This document shows positions 17,229 through 26,729 of a stretch of 64,000 nucleotides of DNA, piece after piece. The DNA lies in the NCBI GenBank assembly GCA_028819495.1, contig JAPPLI010000086.1:62001-126000 (forward strand), read 5' to 3'. Within the stretch, counting starts at the first letter, position 1. Every line of letters begins with the position of its first letter. Both the position numbers and the translations under genes were made by a program. A model generated the notes under the pieces. It ran no database searches. It was not told the origin of the DNA and saw only the letters and a program-made list of their open reading frames with translations. Source of the stretch: Gammaproteobacteria bacterium (GTDB lineage: Bacteria > Pseudomonadota > Gammaproteobacteria > Eutrophobiales > Eutrophobiaceae).

Positions 17229-17659
17229 CGCAGTTGGTAATAGATGCCAGTGTGTCGGTAAAATGGCTGGTCGCGGAAGAAGGTTCGGATGCGGCTGACC
17301 AATTGCTGGCAGGCGACGACGACTTGCATGCGCCGCGGCTGATGGCGTCCGAGGTCGCCAATGCGCTTTGGCGTAAAGTGCGACTGGGTCAGGTAGAACG
17401 CGGGCAGGCCGGTGTCCTGATGGCTGCCGTACCGGCAATGCCGCTTCGCTGGTGCGCCGATGAGACGGTTTGTGCGGACGCGGTTCGTCTCGCCGTGGCG
17501 CTCGACAGACCGGTTTACGATTGTGTTTATCTTGCGTTAGCGCACCGCATCGACGCCCGAATGGTGACAGCGGACGTGCGCTTTGCCAATTTTCTGACGG
17601 GCACTGAGCACGGTGGCACGGTGATGTTGCTGGCCGATTATGCGAAGGAACAAAGCTGA
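17225..17659 (+). CDS. vapC: VapC-type PIN-domain toxin
   Basis: A 144-residue PIN domain. The conserved acidic residues are visible: D8 in LVIDASVSVKWL, E in ASEVANALWR, D in DRPVYDCVYLALA and D in TADVRF. This is the metal-binding set of VapC ribonucleases, which cut tRNA or rRNA. The gene overlaps its antitoxin by four bases. It looks intact. Confidence 0.9.
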   Translation: MTQLVIDASVSVKWLVAEEGSDAADQLLAGDDDLHAPRLMASEVANALWRKVRLGQVERGQAGVLMAAVPAMPLRWCADETVCADAVRLAVALDRPVYDCVYLALAHRIDARMVTADVRFANFLTGTEHGGTVMLLADYAKEQS

Positions 17660-17778
17660 CGTGATGTACATTAACGCGCCGCTGCAATGGTGCCCGGTCG
17701 AACAGCAGAGCGGACAATTGCCAGACATTGGAGCTGACGTAGCACCCGCCATTGTAAAAAAAGTGAGACACGACAACC

Positions 17779-19302
17779 ATGCTTAATACTCTGGGCCGGA
17801 TCCTGCCGCTTGCCGCAGAACGATTCGGCAATAAAACGGCGCTGATTATTGATGACGTCACCTTGAGTTTTAATGAACTTGAAATACGATCAAACCAGTT
17901 GGCCAATGCGCTTGTTTCATTGGGCGTAGAGACAGGCGACAGGGTAACACTCTACAGTCCGAACAGCTGGGAATGGATTGTCAGTTATTACGGGGTTCTC
18001 AAACTGGGGGCTGTCATTAATCCCGTCAACGTGATGCTGACGCCGGGAGAAGTGGAGTTTGTCGCAAACGATTGTGGCGCCACTGTCATCATAGCGTCGT
18101 ATGAAAAAGCATTATCCATTCAGGGCGTGAAAGAGAAGTCCGGGGTGCGTGAAGTCATTGTGTTCGGTGATGGGCCAATACCGGAAGGCATGCTTTCTTT
18201 TAACGGGTTGCTCAATGACAGCGATGGTGAGTTTCAGGTGGCTGAGGTTGATACACATTCTTTATCGACAATAGGCTACACCTCCGGCACCACAGGCCAC
18301 CCGAAAGGCGCCTGCCTGTCTCATTACAATGTCCTGCTGAACGTGGAGATGACGGCACTGATGCATCAAAGAAGCGAAAAGGATACAGTTGTTACGGCTT
18401 TGCCCTGTCCCCACGTGTACGGCAATGTCGTAATGAATGGCGCTTTTCAGTATGGCATGACCCTTGTGCTTCACCCCTTGTTCGAACAACGGATCATATT
18501 GCAGAGCATTCAGGACAACCGGGCGACCATGTTCGAAGGCGTGCCCACCATGTATCTGTTTCTGCTGAATCATCCACAACTCGACGCTTACGATCTGTCA
18601 TCACTGCGCTGTTGCACCGTGGGCGGGCAGACGATGCCTGTGCCGAAGATGGAAGAGGTCGAAGAAAAATTTGGTTGTCCCTTGATCGAGCTCTGGGGGA
18701 TGACCGAGCTGGGTGGTCTCGGGACCACGTTTGCTGCGAACGGTCCGATAAAATACGGTTCCATCGGCGTGGCGCTGCCTTACGTCGAGGCGAGAATTGC
18801 CGATACCGAGGATGCCGGCAAGACCCTGCCTGCAGGGGAGGTGGGCGAACTGATGATCAAGGGTGGTATCGTTATGCAGGGCTATTACGGTAACGAGCAG
18901 GCAACCAGGGATACCATCGAGCCGGATGGGTGGCTGCATACGGGTGACGTGGCATCGATGGATGAGGACGGCTGTGTTTTTATTGTCGATCGAAAGAAGG
19001 ACATGATCCTCACCGCCGGTTACAACATCTATCCGGCTGAACTGGAACGGGTGATAGCCGGTCATCCCGATGTGGCGCTGGTGGCAGTGGGGAGTATTCC
19101 CGACGAGGAAAAAGGGGAATTGGCCAAGGCCTATATCATTCCCCGGGAAGGTGCTGAGCCGGATGCCGAAATGATCATCAAGTACTGCCGTGAACACCTG
19201 GCGGCTTACAAGGTGCCCCGCGCCATCCGGTTTGTTGACGATTTCCCCAAAACCAGCACCGGCAAGATAATGCGGCGTAAATTACCTGAACTGGATGGCT
19301 GA
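17779..19302 (+). CDS. Acyl-CoA synthetase (AMP-forming)
   Basis: A 507-residue class I adenylate-forming enzyme. The P-loop YTSGTTGHPKG is near residues 165-176, the A5-like ELWGMTELG near 303, DGWLHTGD near 385, and the catalytic lysine motif PKTSTGKIMRRKL at the end. The protein activates a carboxylic acid as an acyl-CoA through an acyl-adenylate. It lies downstream of an Ldi-family gene and a quinohemoprotein dehydrogenase, so one idea is activation of geranic-type acids made from linalool/geraniol. A carnitine/betaine-CoA ligase role (CaiC-like) is an alternative, as carnitine genes lie in the same window. Neither is proven by sequence. Confidence 0.85.
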   Translation: MLNTLGRILPLAAERFGNKTALIIDDVTLSFNELEIRSNQLANALVSLGVETGDRVTLYSPNSWEWIVSYYGVLKLGAVINPVNVMLTPGEVEFVANDCGATVIIASYEKALSIQGVKEKSGVREVIVFGDGPIPEGMLSFNGLLNDSDGEFQVAEVDTHSLSTIGYTSGTTGHPKGACLSHYNVLLNVEMTALMHQRSEKDTVVTALPCPHVYGNVVMNGAFQYGMTLVLHPLFEQRIILQSIQDNRATMFEGVPTMYLFLLNHPQLDAYDLSSLRCCTVGGQTMPVPKMEEVEEKFGCPLIELWGMTELGGLGTTFAANGPIKYGSIGVALPYVEARIADTEDAGKTLPAGEVGELMIKGGIVMQGYYGNEQATRDTIEPDGWLHTGDVASMDEDGCVFIVDRKKDMILTAGYNIYPAELERVIAGHPDVALVAVGSIPDEEKGELAKAYIIPREGAEPDAEMIIKYCREHLAAYKVPRAIRFVDDFPKTSTGKIMRRKLPELDG

Positions 19303-19350
19303 CTGAACTATCCGGGATGGTAAATCTTGCTGAAATCAGGAGATAAAAAA

Positions 19351-19818
19351 ATGTCCGGACAACAATTATTTCAAATGGTGTTTTGCAGTTTTATTATCTT
19401 AACAACTCTGTCCTTAAGGGCAGATAGTGAAGCAGCGGGAAAGTCATCGCCAATACCGTTGAGACTTGAACCCTCGGCAATTCCTTATTCAGAAATGAAT
19501 ACGGATTTGCCCTTATGGCCGCAGGAAGACATTCTTTCGGGTGTGTCTGAACACCGCTACAAGACATTATATTCGGGTGATATCGATGTGAGTATTTACG
19601 AAGCTAAACCAATGAAATTACGTTTAAGGGACTTTCCCATTGATGAATTCGTAACGGTAATCAGCGGCAAGCTGATACTCACGGCCGATGGAGGTTCTCC
19701 ACAGCATTTTGATGTCGGGGAAAGTGTGCTGGTGCCAAAAGGATTCACCGGGACCTGGGAAATGCAGGGCAATTTTCGGGAGATGGTTGTGATAATCAAT
19801 AAAGCATTTCGTGAGTGA
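19351..19818 (+). CDS. Secreted cupin-domain protein
   Basis: The ATG at 19351 has a ribosome site (CAGGAGA) eight bases upstream and starts a signal peptide (LFQMVFCSFIILTTLSLRA); an upstream TTG is not needed. The mature part is a cupin of the same family as the protein at 4924-5310, with LRDFPIDEF, ISGKLIL and VPKGFTGTWEMQGN. The difference is export: this copy should be periplasmic. It follows the acyl-CoA ligase gene by 48 bp. The substrate is unknown. Confidence 0.8.
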   Translation: MSGQQLFQMVFCSFIILTTLSLRADSEAAGKSSPIPLRLEPSAIPYSEMNTDLPLWPQEDILSGVSEHRYKTLYSGDIDVSIYEAKPMKLRLRDFPIDEFVTVISGKLILTADGGSPQHFDVGESVLVPKGFTGTWEMQGNFREMVVIINKAFRE

Positions 19819-19823
19819 AGCAG

Positions 19824-19882
19824 CGCCATCGCCGAAGTGGAAAGACGGTTCGCCCGGCTGATTGAGGAACCCCCTGCTTACT
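19824..19882 (+). pseudogene. Collapsed remnant of a creatininase-TPR gene 3' end
   Basis: Bases 19824-19854 resemble 4662-4692 inside the TPR region of the creatininase-TPR gene, with only a few mismatches. Bases 19854-19882 are identical to 4872-4900 at that gene's end. The ~180 bp that separate the two blocks in the intact gene are absent here. The segment thus looks like the leftover of a second copy that lost almost everything. Confidence 0.55.
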
Positions 19883-21899
19883 CCAGTGGCTCTTCAGGCA
19901 AGGCGAATGCAACGATGGCGTCGCTGAGTTCGGTCCCGAAGGTGGGGTAGCCGCCAGCCGCGATGACAACAAATTGCCGGTTGCTCCCGCCATGCAGATA
20001 GGTCATGGGCGTGGCGTTGCCTGGCGCAGGAATTTCAGCGCTCCATAATTCCTCACCTGAATGGAGATCGTAGGCCCGGAACCGGTTATCGATACTCGCC
20101 CCGATAAAGATCAGTCCTCCCCCGGTAATGATCGGCCCGCCCTGGTTGGGCGATCCCCATTTTTTCGGTGAACGGAACAGCCCGAAACCGAACGGTTTGC
20201 GGCCGAAAGGGATTTGCCAGCGTATTTCACCGCTGGAAGTATCGATTGCCGTCAGGTTGCCCCATGGAGGCGGATTGCACGGGATGCCGAGATCGGACAC
20301 CAGGGTTTCCCGTATCCATACGTACGGCGTGCCGGGCATCGGTGCGACCGAGCTGCGCCCGGCTGGTTTTTGCCGGCCGCCCGACGCTTCGAATTCCTTG
20401 CGGGGCGCCAGTTTTTGCGACCTCAGGACATTCGTGGAGTTGACGACCGCCAGGCCGGATTCCGGATCATAGGCAACGCCTCCCCAGTTGCTACCCCCGG
20501 AGTCGGAAGGAAAAAGCACGGAACCGTTAACGCTGGGCGGCGTATACAAGCCCTCATTTCTTAACGCCAGTATCTTGTCACGGCACTGTTTCCTGTCCCA
20601 GGGCGTCAGTCCCCAGGCATCATCCGCCGTCACGGATTGCGCGGTAAACGGCGGCGGCGCCAGCGGCGCCGGTTGCACGGGCGAGGTTTTCTCGCCCTCC
20701 ACGTCCGATTGCGGAACCTTCATCTCTCTCACGGGAAACAGGGGCCGGCCCGTGGTCCTGTCCAGTATGAAAAAGAAACCGGTTTTCGTCGCCTGCAGGA
20801 CCGCCTCCGTCGTGCTGCCGTTGCGGGTCAGTTCGACCAGGGCAGGCATGGACGGCAGGTCGTAATCCCACAGGTCGTGGCGCAGGGTCTGGTAGGACCA
20901 GATCTCTTCGCCCGTCAGGGCGTCCAGTGCCACTACGGCATTGCCGTGAGGAATGGATTCCGGGCGGTGCAGTCCGTACGGGTCGTGGCTGGGGCTGCCG
21001 GTCGGCAAAAACACCCAGCCGCGCCGGCTGTCGATGGATATGGGCGCCCACGTGTTTGCGCCGCCGAGAGTATCGCGCAGATGTTCCGGTATCGGGTTCC
21101 AGTTCCATAACTCCCGGCCGCTGCGCACGTTGAATCCCCTGACTATGCCGTCGGGAGCGTTCGCCCATTCGCCGTCAAGGATCGTGGCCCCGACAATCAC
21201 CACGTCCCGGTAAATCGCCGGGGGAGAGGTCTGGGAGATGCTGCCTTCACCGTGATAGTCAAACGTATTCAGATCGATCTGGCCGTTATCACCGAAGTCG
21301 CTGCACGGCCTGCCCGTGTCCGCATCCACGGCAACCAAGCGCCCGTCGCCGATGCCGCTCAACACGCGTTTGCCGCAAACCTGCTCCCGGTCCCCTGGCG
21401 CTGCTTCCGACCAGTACGCCACGCCCCTGCAATAACTGCCTCTTGAATAGGTATTCTTCCTGTCTATTCCCGGATCATGGCTCCACTCCTCGGTCCCCGT
21501 TGCCGGGTCCAGCGCGACGATGCGGTTGAACGGCGTGCACAGGTACAGCCTGTCGTTGGCCAGTATGGGGTTTACCTCCAGGGGAGTCACTGCCGTGCCG
21601 TCCGCGCCGTCCGACACGTCGCCGCTGTGGTATACCCAGGCGATCTCCAGTTCCCTGACGTTATGCCTGTCAATCCGGCTGAGCGGTGAATACTGGCCGC
21701 CTCCCGGAGCGCCGCCATAGACGGGCCATCCATGCATGGCGTCGTCGGCCGTGATCTGATCCCGGCTGTTGCCGGATTGCCGGCGGTTTTGCTCCTGCGC
21801 TACTGCATTACTGCTGCATGCCAGTAAAATAACGGTAATAACCGCATAATGAGTAACGCGAGTTCCGGCTCTCGCAGTTAACGGCGCAGGCTTAAACAT
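19878..21899 (-). CDS. PQQ-dependent dehydrogenase, glucose/quinate-dehydrogenase type
   Basis: A 673-residue exported quinoprotein. Signal peptide: VTHYAVITVILLACSSNAVAQ. The propeller begins WPVYGGAPGGGQYSPLSRIDRHNVRELEIAWVYHSGD, and RHDLWDYDLPSMPALV plus ATKTGFFFILDR are marks of the membrane glucose/quinate dehydrogenase family. It lacks the five N-terminal membrane helices of Gcd, so it is probably soluble or loosely attached in the periplasm, passing electrons from a sugar or polyol to quinone. It is divergent from the AGCS transporter gene with only 85 bp between. No pqq biosynthesis genes are in the window. Confidence 0.88.
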   Translation of the reverse strand: MFKPAPLTARAGTRVTHYAVITVILLACSSNAVAQEQNRRQSGNSRDQITADDAMHGWPVYGGAPGGGQYSPLSRIDRHNVRELEIAWVYHSGDVSDGADGTAVTPLEVNPILANDRLYLCTPFNRIVALDPATGTEEWSHDPGIDRKNTYSRGSYCRGVAYWSEAAPGDREQVCGKRVLSGIGDGRLVAVDADTGRPCSDFGDNGQIDLNTFDYHGEGSISQTSPPAIYRDVVIVGATILDGEWANAPDGIVRGFNVRSGRELWNWNPIPEHLRDTLGGANTWAPISIDSRRGWVFLPTGSPSHDPYGLHRPESIPHGNAVVALDALTGEEIWSYQTLRHDLWDYDLPSMPALVELTRNGSTTEAVLQATKTGFFFILDRTTGRPLFPVREMKVPQSDVEGEKTSPVQPAPLAPPPFTAQSVTADDAWGLTPWDRKQCRDKILALRNEGLYTPPSVNGSVLFPSDSGGSNWGGVAYDPESGLAVVNSTNVLRSQKLAPRKEFEASGGRQKPAGRSSVAPMPGTPYVWIRETLVSDLGIPCNPPPWGNLTAIDTSSGEIRWQIPFGRKPFGFGLFRSPKKWGSPNQGGPIITGGGLIFIGASIDNRFRAYDLHSGEELWSAEIPAPGNATPMTYLHGGSNRQFVVIAAGGYPTFGTELSDAIVAFALPEEPLE

Positions 21900-21984
21900 G
21901 AGAAACCTCTCAGGTATCCTTCAGTCGAACAATGTTAAAGTATATCGTGGATAAGTCCATTCACACCTATGGGAACCGGCAACA

Positions 21985-23331
21985 GTGAACTTGAACGGTT
22001 TCGATCATTTCTGGCAGCAGGCGGTGGATGTCATGTGGGGGCTGCCGCTGGTATTCCTGGTTGCCGCTACGGCATTGTATTTCGCTTTTCTCTGCCGTTT
22101 ATTGCCGTTCCTGCGCCTGCGCCATACTTTCGACCTGTTGCGGGGCAGGTACGACAATCCCGGCGACCCCGGGGAAATCCCGCATTTCCAGGCGCTCTCA
22201 TCCGCATTGTCCGGCACCATCGGCATGGGCAATATTGCCGGGGTGGCTATTGCCATCAGCATGGGCGGGCCGGGCGCCATCTTCTGGATGTGGATGGCGG
22301 GCTTACTGGGCATGTGCACAAAATTCTTCACCTGCACGCTTGCCTGCATGTACCGGCAACGGGATGAGGACGGCATTGCGCAGGGCGGTCCCATGTATTT
22401 TATCGAAGTGGGGCTGGGCCACCGGTTCAAGCCCCTGGCCCTGATGTTTGCGGTTTGCGGCATGATGGGCTGCCTGCCCCTGTTCCAGGCCAACCAGTTT
22501 GCCGGCCTGTTGCAGGCCGAATGGGGTGTTGACCGGACGGCTACCGGCCTTGTCGCAATGGTTTTTGTCGGAGCCGTGATCCTGGGCGGCATCAGGCGGG
22601 TCGGCGCGGTGACCTCCCGGCTGGTGCCGCTTATGTTCATTGTCTATTTTTTCTCCAGCGTGCTGGTGATCATCTCCCATTACGAAATCATCCCGGCGTT
22701 GTTTGCGGAAATATTCAATGCGGCTTTCGGCGGCCAGGCTGTGCTGGGCGGGGCGGTGGGGCTCACGTTCAAGGAGGTACTGGTGACCGGGGTCAAGCGC
22801 GCGGTGTTCTCCAACGAGGCGGGGCTCGGAACCGAGGCCCTGGCCCATGGCGCAGCGCAGACCGGGGAACCGGTCCGGGAAGGCCTGGTCGCCATGACGG
22901 GCCCTTTTATCGATACGATTATTATCTGCACCCTCACTGCGTTGGTGATACTCAGCGCCGGCGTCTCACCATCCGGCAATGGCGTTGCGATGACGGCCGA
23001 TGCTTTTGAGCAAACATTGCCCTATTTAGGCAGTGTTGTTCTGCTCATTACGTTTTCCCTGTTCGCCGTTTCCACTATGATCAGTTATTCTTATTACAGC
23101 GTGAAATGTGCGCGTTACCTGCTCGGCAAACGGATCGGGGGCCAGTACGTATATATTTATTTGTTGCTGATCCCGGTCGCAGCGAGTTGGAACCAGGCTA
23201 CCGCGGTAAATATTATCGATACGGCTTTTGCACTGATGGTTATTCCGACACTCACTGCGACAACGCTGCTTGCACCGAAGGTTGTAGAAGAGATGCGGCG
23301 TTATTTCAAAGAGTTAGAACGATCGGGTTGA
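21985..23331 (+). CDS. AGCS-family sodium:amino-acid symporter
   Basis: A 448-residue integral membrane protein. SGTIGMGNIAGVAIAISMGGPGAIFWMWM is the diagnostic loop of the alanine/glycine:cation symporters, and FSNEAGLGTEALAHGAA is the second family signature. About ten to eleven membrane segments are apparent. It moves alanine, glycine or similar amino acids with sodium. It is followed closely by an MFS transporter and a Rieske oxygenase, so the cargo may be the oxygenase substrate or a product. Confidence 0.9.
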   Translation: MNLNGFDHFWQQAVDVMWGLPLVFLVAATALYFAFLCRLLPFLRLRHTFDLLRGRYDNPGDPGEIPHFQALSSALSGTIGMGNIAGVAIAISMGGPGAIFWMWMAGLLGMCTKFFTCTLACMYRQRDEDGIAQGGPMYFIEVGLGHRFKPLALMFAVCGMMGCLPLFQANQFAGLLQAEWGVDRTATGLVAMVFVGAVILGGIRRVGAVTSRLVPLMFIVYFFSSVLVIISHYEIIPALFAEIFNAAFGGQAVLGGAVGLTFKEVLVTGVKRAVFSNEAGLGTEALAHGAAQTGEPVREGLVAMTGPFIDTIIICTLTALVILSAGVSPSGNGVAMTADAFEQTLPYLGSVVLLITFSLFAVSTMISYSYYSVKCARYLLGKRIGGQYVYIYLLLIPVAASWNQATAVNIIDTAFALMVIPTLTATTLLAPKVVEEMRRYFKELERSG

Positions 23332-23354
23332 TATCCCTTTTATCCGAAAGCCCA

Positions 23355-24500
23355 ATGCAAGGCAAGACTGCTTCCTCATTCGATCCCGACCGGCCGCTAT
23401 CGATATTCGCCTATGCCTATACCTCTGCGGCAGGCGTTGCGATATTGATGTTCGGGCCGCTGGTTATCGGCGCCTACGTTGACATCAAAGGGATGACGGA
23501 GACGCAGGCCGGTTATCTGTTTTCCCTTGAAATGGCGGGTTACGCACTCAGTTCAGCGCTTGTGTTTGTCGTCATCACCCGGGTTAACTGGCGCCATATC
23601 CTGCTTGCCGGAGTGTTCATTACCGTGCTGGGCAATATCACCTCGATGTACCTGCACGGTTACGCTGAACTGGCTGGCTTCAGGTTCCTGGCGGGACTCG
23701 GCGCCGGTCTGTTAATGAATGTCACCATAATTTCCATCGGCCTGACCACGAATTTTGACCGTAACTATGGCTTCTGGGCGGTGACGCAGTTAATCATCGG
23801 CGCTGCCGGACTGTACCTATTGCCCGGCCGGATATCAGGATACGGTCTTGCCGCGCCCTTCCTGACCGTCAGCATTCTTGCGCTGCTCGTGTTGCCCCTG
23901 GCTAAAAGTTTCCCGGAACATGGCAGAGATGCCGGCGCCGCGCCGGATAAACATAACAAACTGCTCCTTGGCCTGGCAGGTCTGCTTGGCATATTCATTT
24001 ACTATGGCGGGCAGGCAGCGGTATGGGCTTATTTCGAGCGTATCGGTATGGCTGCGGGCATTGACCCCGGCAGCGTGGGAAGCATCCTGTCGGCCTCCAT
24101 AGTGCTGGCTATCTTCGGCGCGTCCCTGGCCACTTGGCTGGGGGACAGGCTGGGTCGCCGCCTGCCAGTTGCGGCAAGCATGATATGTTCGGCAATCGGC
24201 ATAAGTTGCCTGTGGGGCGTGCAATCCGTTTATTCCTATATCATCGCAGCATGCCTGTTTAACGCGGCCTGGTATTTTTGCCTGCCGTACCTGTCGGCGA
24301 TCATCGCCAATATTGATTCAAACGGCCGGATGCTGGTAGGACTTGCAATTGTGTTCCCGTCCTCGCTGGCCGCAGGTCCGGCGCTGGCAACATACGTACT
24401 GAATGACGCGGGTTACGGTCCGGTGCTCTGGATTGGCTTGCTATCATTACCCGTCGGATTGATAATTATGTGGAAAGCTGCCGCGAGGAACAGCGCATGA
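23355..24500 (+). CDS. MFS transporter
   Basis: The ATG at 23355 gives a 381-residue, 12-helix major-facilitator protein; upstream in-frame codons overlap the AGCS gene and are less likely. Helices are visible from FAYAYTSAAGVAILMFGPLVIGAYVD onward, with a loop-like GDRLGRRLPV between helices 8 and 9 in place of the usual motif. Its stop overlaps the Rieske start (ATGA), so the two are coupled. It may import the oxygenase substrate. Confidence 0.82.
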   Translation: MQGKTASSFDPDRPLSIFAYAYTSAAGVAILMFGPLVIGAYVDIKGMTETQAGYLFSLEMAGYALSSALVFVVITRVNWRHILLAGVFITVLGNITSMYLHGYAELAGFRFLAGLGAGLLMNVTIISIGLTTNFDRNYGFWAVTQLIIGAAGLYLLPGRISGYGLAAPFLTVSILALLVLPLAKSFPEHGRDAGAAPDKHNKLLLGLAGLLGIFIYYGGQAAVWAYFERIGMAAGIDPGSVGSILSASIVLAIFGASLATWLGDRLGRRLPVAASMICSAIGISCLWGVQSVYSYIIAACLFNAAWYFCLPYLSAIIANIDSNGRMLVGLAIVFPSSLAAGPALATYVLNDAGYGPVLWIGLLSLPVGLIIMWKAAARNSA

Positions 24501-25669
24501 CCCAGACACATAATCAGTTCGTGACACCGGAGCAACTCGCCAAAGTCAGCCTGCCGTTGGAAGAGGCCTGTAACCTGCCCCAGGCCGCCTACGTTTCAGA
24601 ACATATTTTCAGACAGGAGGCGGAACAACTGTTCCTGAAACACTGGGTCAACGTGGCCCACATCAGCCAGGTACCGAACCCCGGTGATTATCTGTGTGTC
24701 AACGTGTTCGACTATCCCCTGGTACTGACGCGCGACAAAAATAATGATATTCATCTTTTATCCCGTGTCTGCCAGCACAAGGGAACACTGGTTGCCGCCG
24801 GCAGCGGCAACGCAAAACTGTTCGTCTGCCCGTTCCATGCCTGGTCCTATGAACTCGACGGCCGGCTGAAAGCGGCGCCATTGATGGATAAGGTCAAAAA
24901 CTTTGATCGGAAGAACTGCCGCCTGAGGGAAATGCGCATCGAGATCTGGGAAGGATTTATATTCGTCAATATCAGCGGCGATGCAGAACCGCTGCATAAC
25001 CAGTTGACGGGTTTACAGAAGATACTCGCCAACTGGCACATGGCCGACCTGGTCCCGGCACATGAAGCCTTTTATTACGATCAGCGCCAGAACTGGAAAA
25101 TCAACTCGGAATCGTTTCTCGAGGCCTACCATCATCTTGGCGCCCACGTTAAAACGTTTCAGCCCACCTATCCTGCAGCCAACTCTTACCCCATAGCAAG
25201 CACGGGCAAATATTCAATCCTCAGCTTCGGACCGGCACAGGCTGCATCCGCAACCAATATTGACGGCGGTATGGACCTGCCTTTTATTGAAACACTGAGT
25301 GAAGCTGAACGGATGGAACCCATGGTAGTGTTCGTCTGGCCTAACCTGCTGCTGGGAATCGGCGCCGACCAGGTCGCCTATTACCGGTTGATGCCGACTT
25401 CTGCCGAAAGCCATGACCTCTGGCTGAATGACCTCATGCCGCGCAGCACGGTTGCAGACCCGGGACTCAAACAGGCGATCCGGGATCGCGTCCAATGGGC
25501 CAGGTCCGTTCATGAGAATGACGATATGCCCGCTTTTGCACGTTGCCAGTCCGGGATTCGCAGCCCGTTTTATGAGCAGGGCAGGTTGTCCGTCCCGTAC
25601 GAACGTTGTCTCTGGGAATTCAACCAGTGGTGGGCGGAACGGTTAGGCGAGCGAATTTTAAAGGGATAG
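24497..25669 (+). CDS. Rieske non-heme iron oxygenase, alpha subunit
   Basis: The ATG at 24497 overlaps the MFS stop. The protein is 390 residues long. The Rieske [2Fe-2S] site is CQHKG...CPFHAW, starting near residue 92. The mononuclear iron motif is ESFLEAYHHLGAH, with His212/213 and His217. This layout resembles the oxygenases that demethylate or cleave quaternary amines (GbcA, CntA, stachydrine demethylase) and aromatic dioxygenases. No reductase gene is adjacent. Its substrate is not known, but the coupling to a transporter points to an imported small compound. Confidence 0.88.
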   Translation: MTQTHNQFVTPEQLAKVSLPLEEACNLPQAAYVSEHIFRQEAEQLFLKHWVNVAHISQVPNPGDYLCVNVFDYPLVLTRDKNNDIHLLSRVCQHKGTLVAAGSGNAKLFVCPFHAWSYELDGRLKAAPLMDKVKNFDRKNCRLREMRIEIWEGFIFVNISGDAEPLHNQLTGLQKILANWHMADLVPAHEAFYYDQRQNWKINSESFLEAYHHLGAHVKTFQPTYPAANSYPIASTGKYSILSFGPAQAASATNIDGGMDLPFIETLSEAERMEPMVVFVWPNLLLGIGADQVAYYRLMPTSAESHDLWLNDLMPRSTVADPGLKQAIRDRVQWARSVHENDDMPAFARCQSGIRSPFYEQGRLSVPYERCLWEFNQWWAERLGERILKG

Positions 25670-25674
25670 GAAAT

Positions 25675-25791
25675 TCAAACCGCGTCGTTGGCATTGAATG
25701 CCGTAAGCTCGGCATCGGGGTCGGCGGTTGAGCAGGATGACAACAACGTGAACAGGCTGATCAGGACCGAAAGGCAAAGGTATTTTTTCAT
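25675..25791 (-). CDS. Small lipoprotein, 38 residues
   Basis: The peptide begins MKKYLCLSVLISLFTL and has a lipobox LSSC, so Cys20 would be lipid-modified after processing, leaving a mature tail of only 19 residues. A GGAG ribosome site stands a few bases before the ATG. Its 5' part lies within direct repeat 1. A shorter version, with the same signal but a different tail, is at 26730-26807. The role is not known; tiny lipoproteins of this type can be toxins or regulators. Confidence 0.55.
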   Translation of the reverse strand: MKKYLCLSVLISLFTLLSSCSTADPDAELTAFNANDAV

Positions 25792-25900
25792 TATCTACTC
25801 CTGGCGCTGGTTATTCTTGACTGCGTGCCGCTGATGAAACAGCCGGTTATTGGCGTGCACGTTGCATCTGCATGCCATGGTAAAGCATTATAGCCGATTA
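25727..25900. repeat. 174-bp direct repeat, left copy
   Basis: This block is repeated with a few mismatches at 26743-26916. It contains the start and signal peptide of the small lipoprotein and its upstream region. The two copies bracket the Phd/PemK pair, so the pair may have been inserted or the region duplicated by recombination. Confidence 0.85.
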
Positions 25901-25932
25901 ACTGTGTCTCAAGCAGTTATGCCAATCATCTC

Positions 25933-26361
25933 TCATGCACTTCGACTGACTATTTTTGCCAGCGAACGGACAATGGTTTTCGTGACTTTTGAAAACAGAC
26001 CGGGAGGCAAAACACCATAGCCGTATGTTTTATTGCCTTGCCTGCTAATCGGCCTGATATCCGGGCCGGGCCAGACGAACCGGTTCACTTCCGTACAGAT
26101 AATCCAGGAAACTTCACTGTCGAGGTTCAGATATTCCTTTACTTTGGCGGGTATTTCCACCGCCATGTCAGGAATCTCCGGTTCTCTATGGGTTATCGGC
26201 GCAACAGTGACCACCGTGTCGTCGCCTTTCGTGTTCCTGGACAGGACCACTGCGCACGGTTTGTCTTTGGCGCCTTCCTCCTGCCCTGCGAGGTAATCTT
26301 TACGCCAGAGATAGGAATAGCTGATAACAAGACCCGGAAACGGCTCTGGGAATTGTGTCAT
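25933..26361 (-). CDS. PemK/MazF-like toxin
   Basis: A 142-residue protein with the compact beta-barrel character of the PemK/MazF group: GLVISYSYLWRKDY, DKPCAVVLSRN, VTVAPITHREPE and WIICTEVNRFVWPGPDIRPI. These proteins are usually mRNA interferases. The antitoxin-like gene is 15 bp upstream on the same strand. The match is by pattern and gene pairing, so the family is fairly sure but RNA cutting is not shown. Confidence 0.75.
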   Translation of the reverse strand: MTQFPEPFPGLVISYSYLWRKDYLAGQEEGAKDKPCAVVLSRNTKGDDTVVTVAPITHREPEIPDMAVEIPAKVKEYLNLDSEVSWIICTEVNRFVWPGPDIRPISRQGNKTYGYGVLPPGLFSKVTKTIVRSLAKIVSRSA

Positions 26362-26376
26362 GCGGGGTTTTTTTGG

Positions 26377-26637
26377 TTATTCTTCGTTGAGCAACTCGTT
26401 CAGGTATGCGTATTCTTCAGGCACATTCGCCGTAGCGATGTCACGGACATCGTCCTCACTCAAGTCCTCAACACCCAGGACCTGCCTGTCCCGGCGTTTC
26501 AGACGCTGGTATTCCTCGGCCGATAGCAGGATATATTTTTCCCGGCCATTTCGGGTTATACAGACTGGTTCTTTTGCAGCCAGTTCTTGGATACCGCCAA
26601 TATGACGCTGTAGTTGAGTGATTGTTACACTTGTCAT
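26377..26637 (-). CDS. Phd/YefM-family antitoxin
   Basis: An 86-residue protein. MTSVTITQLQRHIGGIQELAAKEPVCITRNGREKYILLSAEEYQRLK is the typical Phd/YefM N-terminal DNA-binding fold. The acidic C-terminus (EDLSEDDVRDIATANVPEEY) would neutralise the toxin. It precedes the PemK-like gene and sits inside the two direct repeats. Confidence 0.85.
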   Translation of the reverse strand: MTSVTITQLQRHIGGIQELAAKEPVCITRNGREKYILLSAEEYQRLKRRDRQVLGVEDLSEDDVRDIATANVPEEYAYLNELLNEE

Positions 26638-26729
26638 CAGGAAATCCTGTTTTCTATGTACACATACATAATATATGTATTTTACATAAAATCAAGGCAA
26701 ATGCACCAAAATCGCCCGAAGTGATTCAG

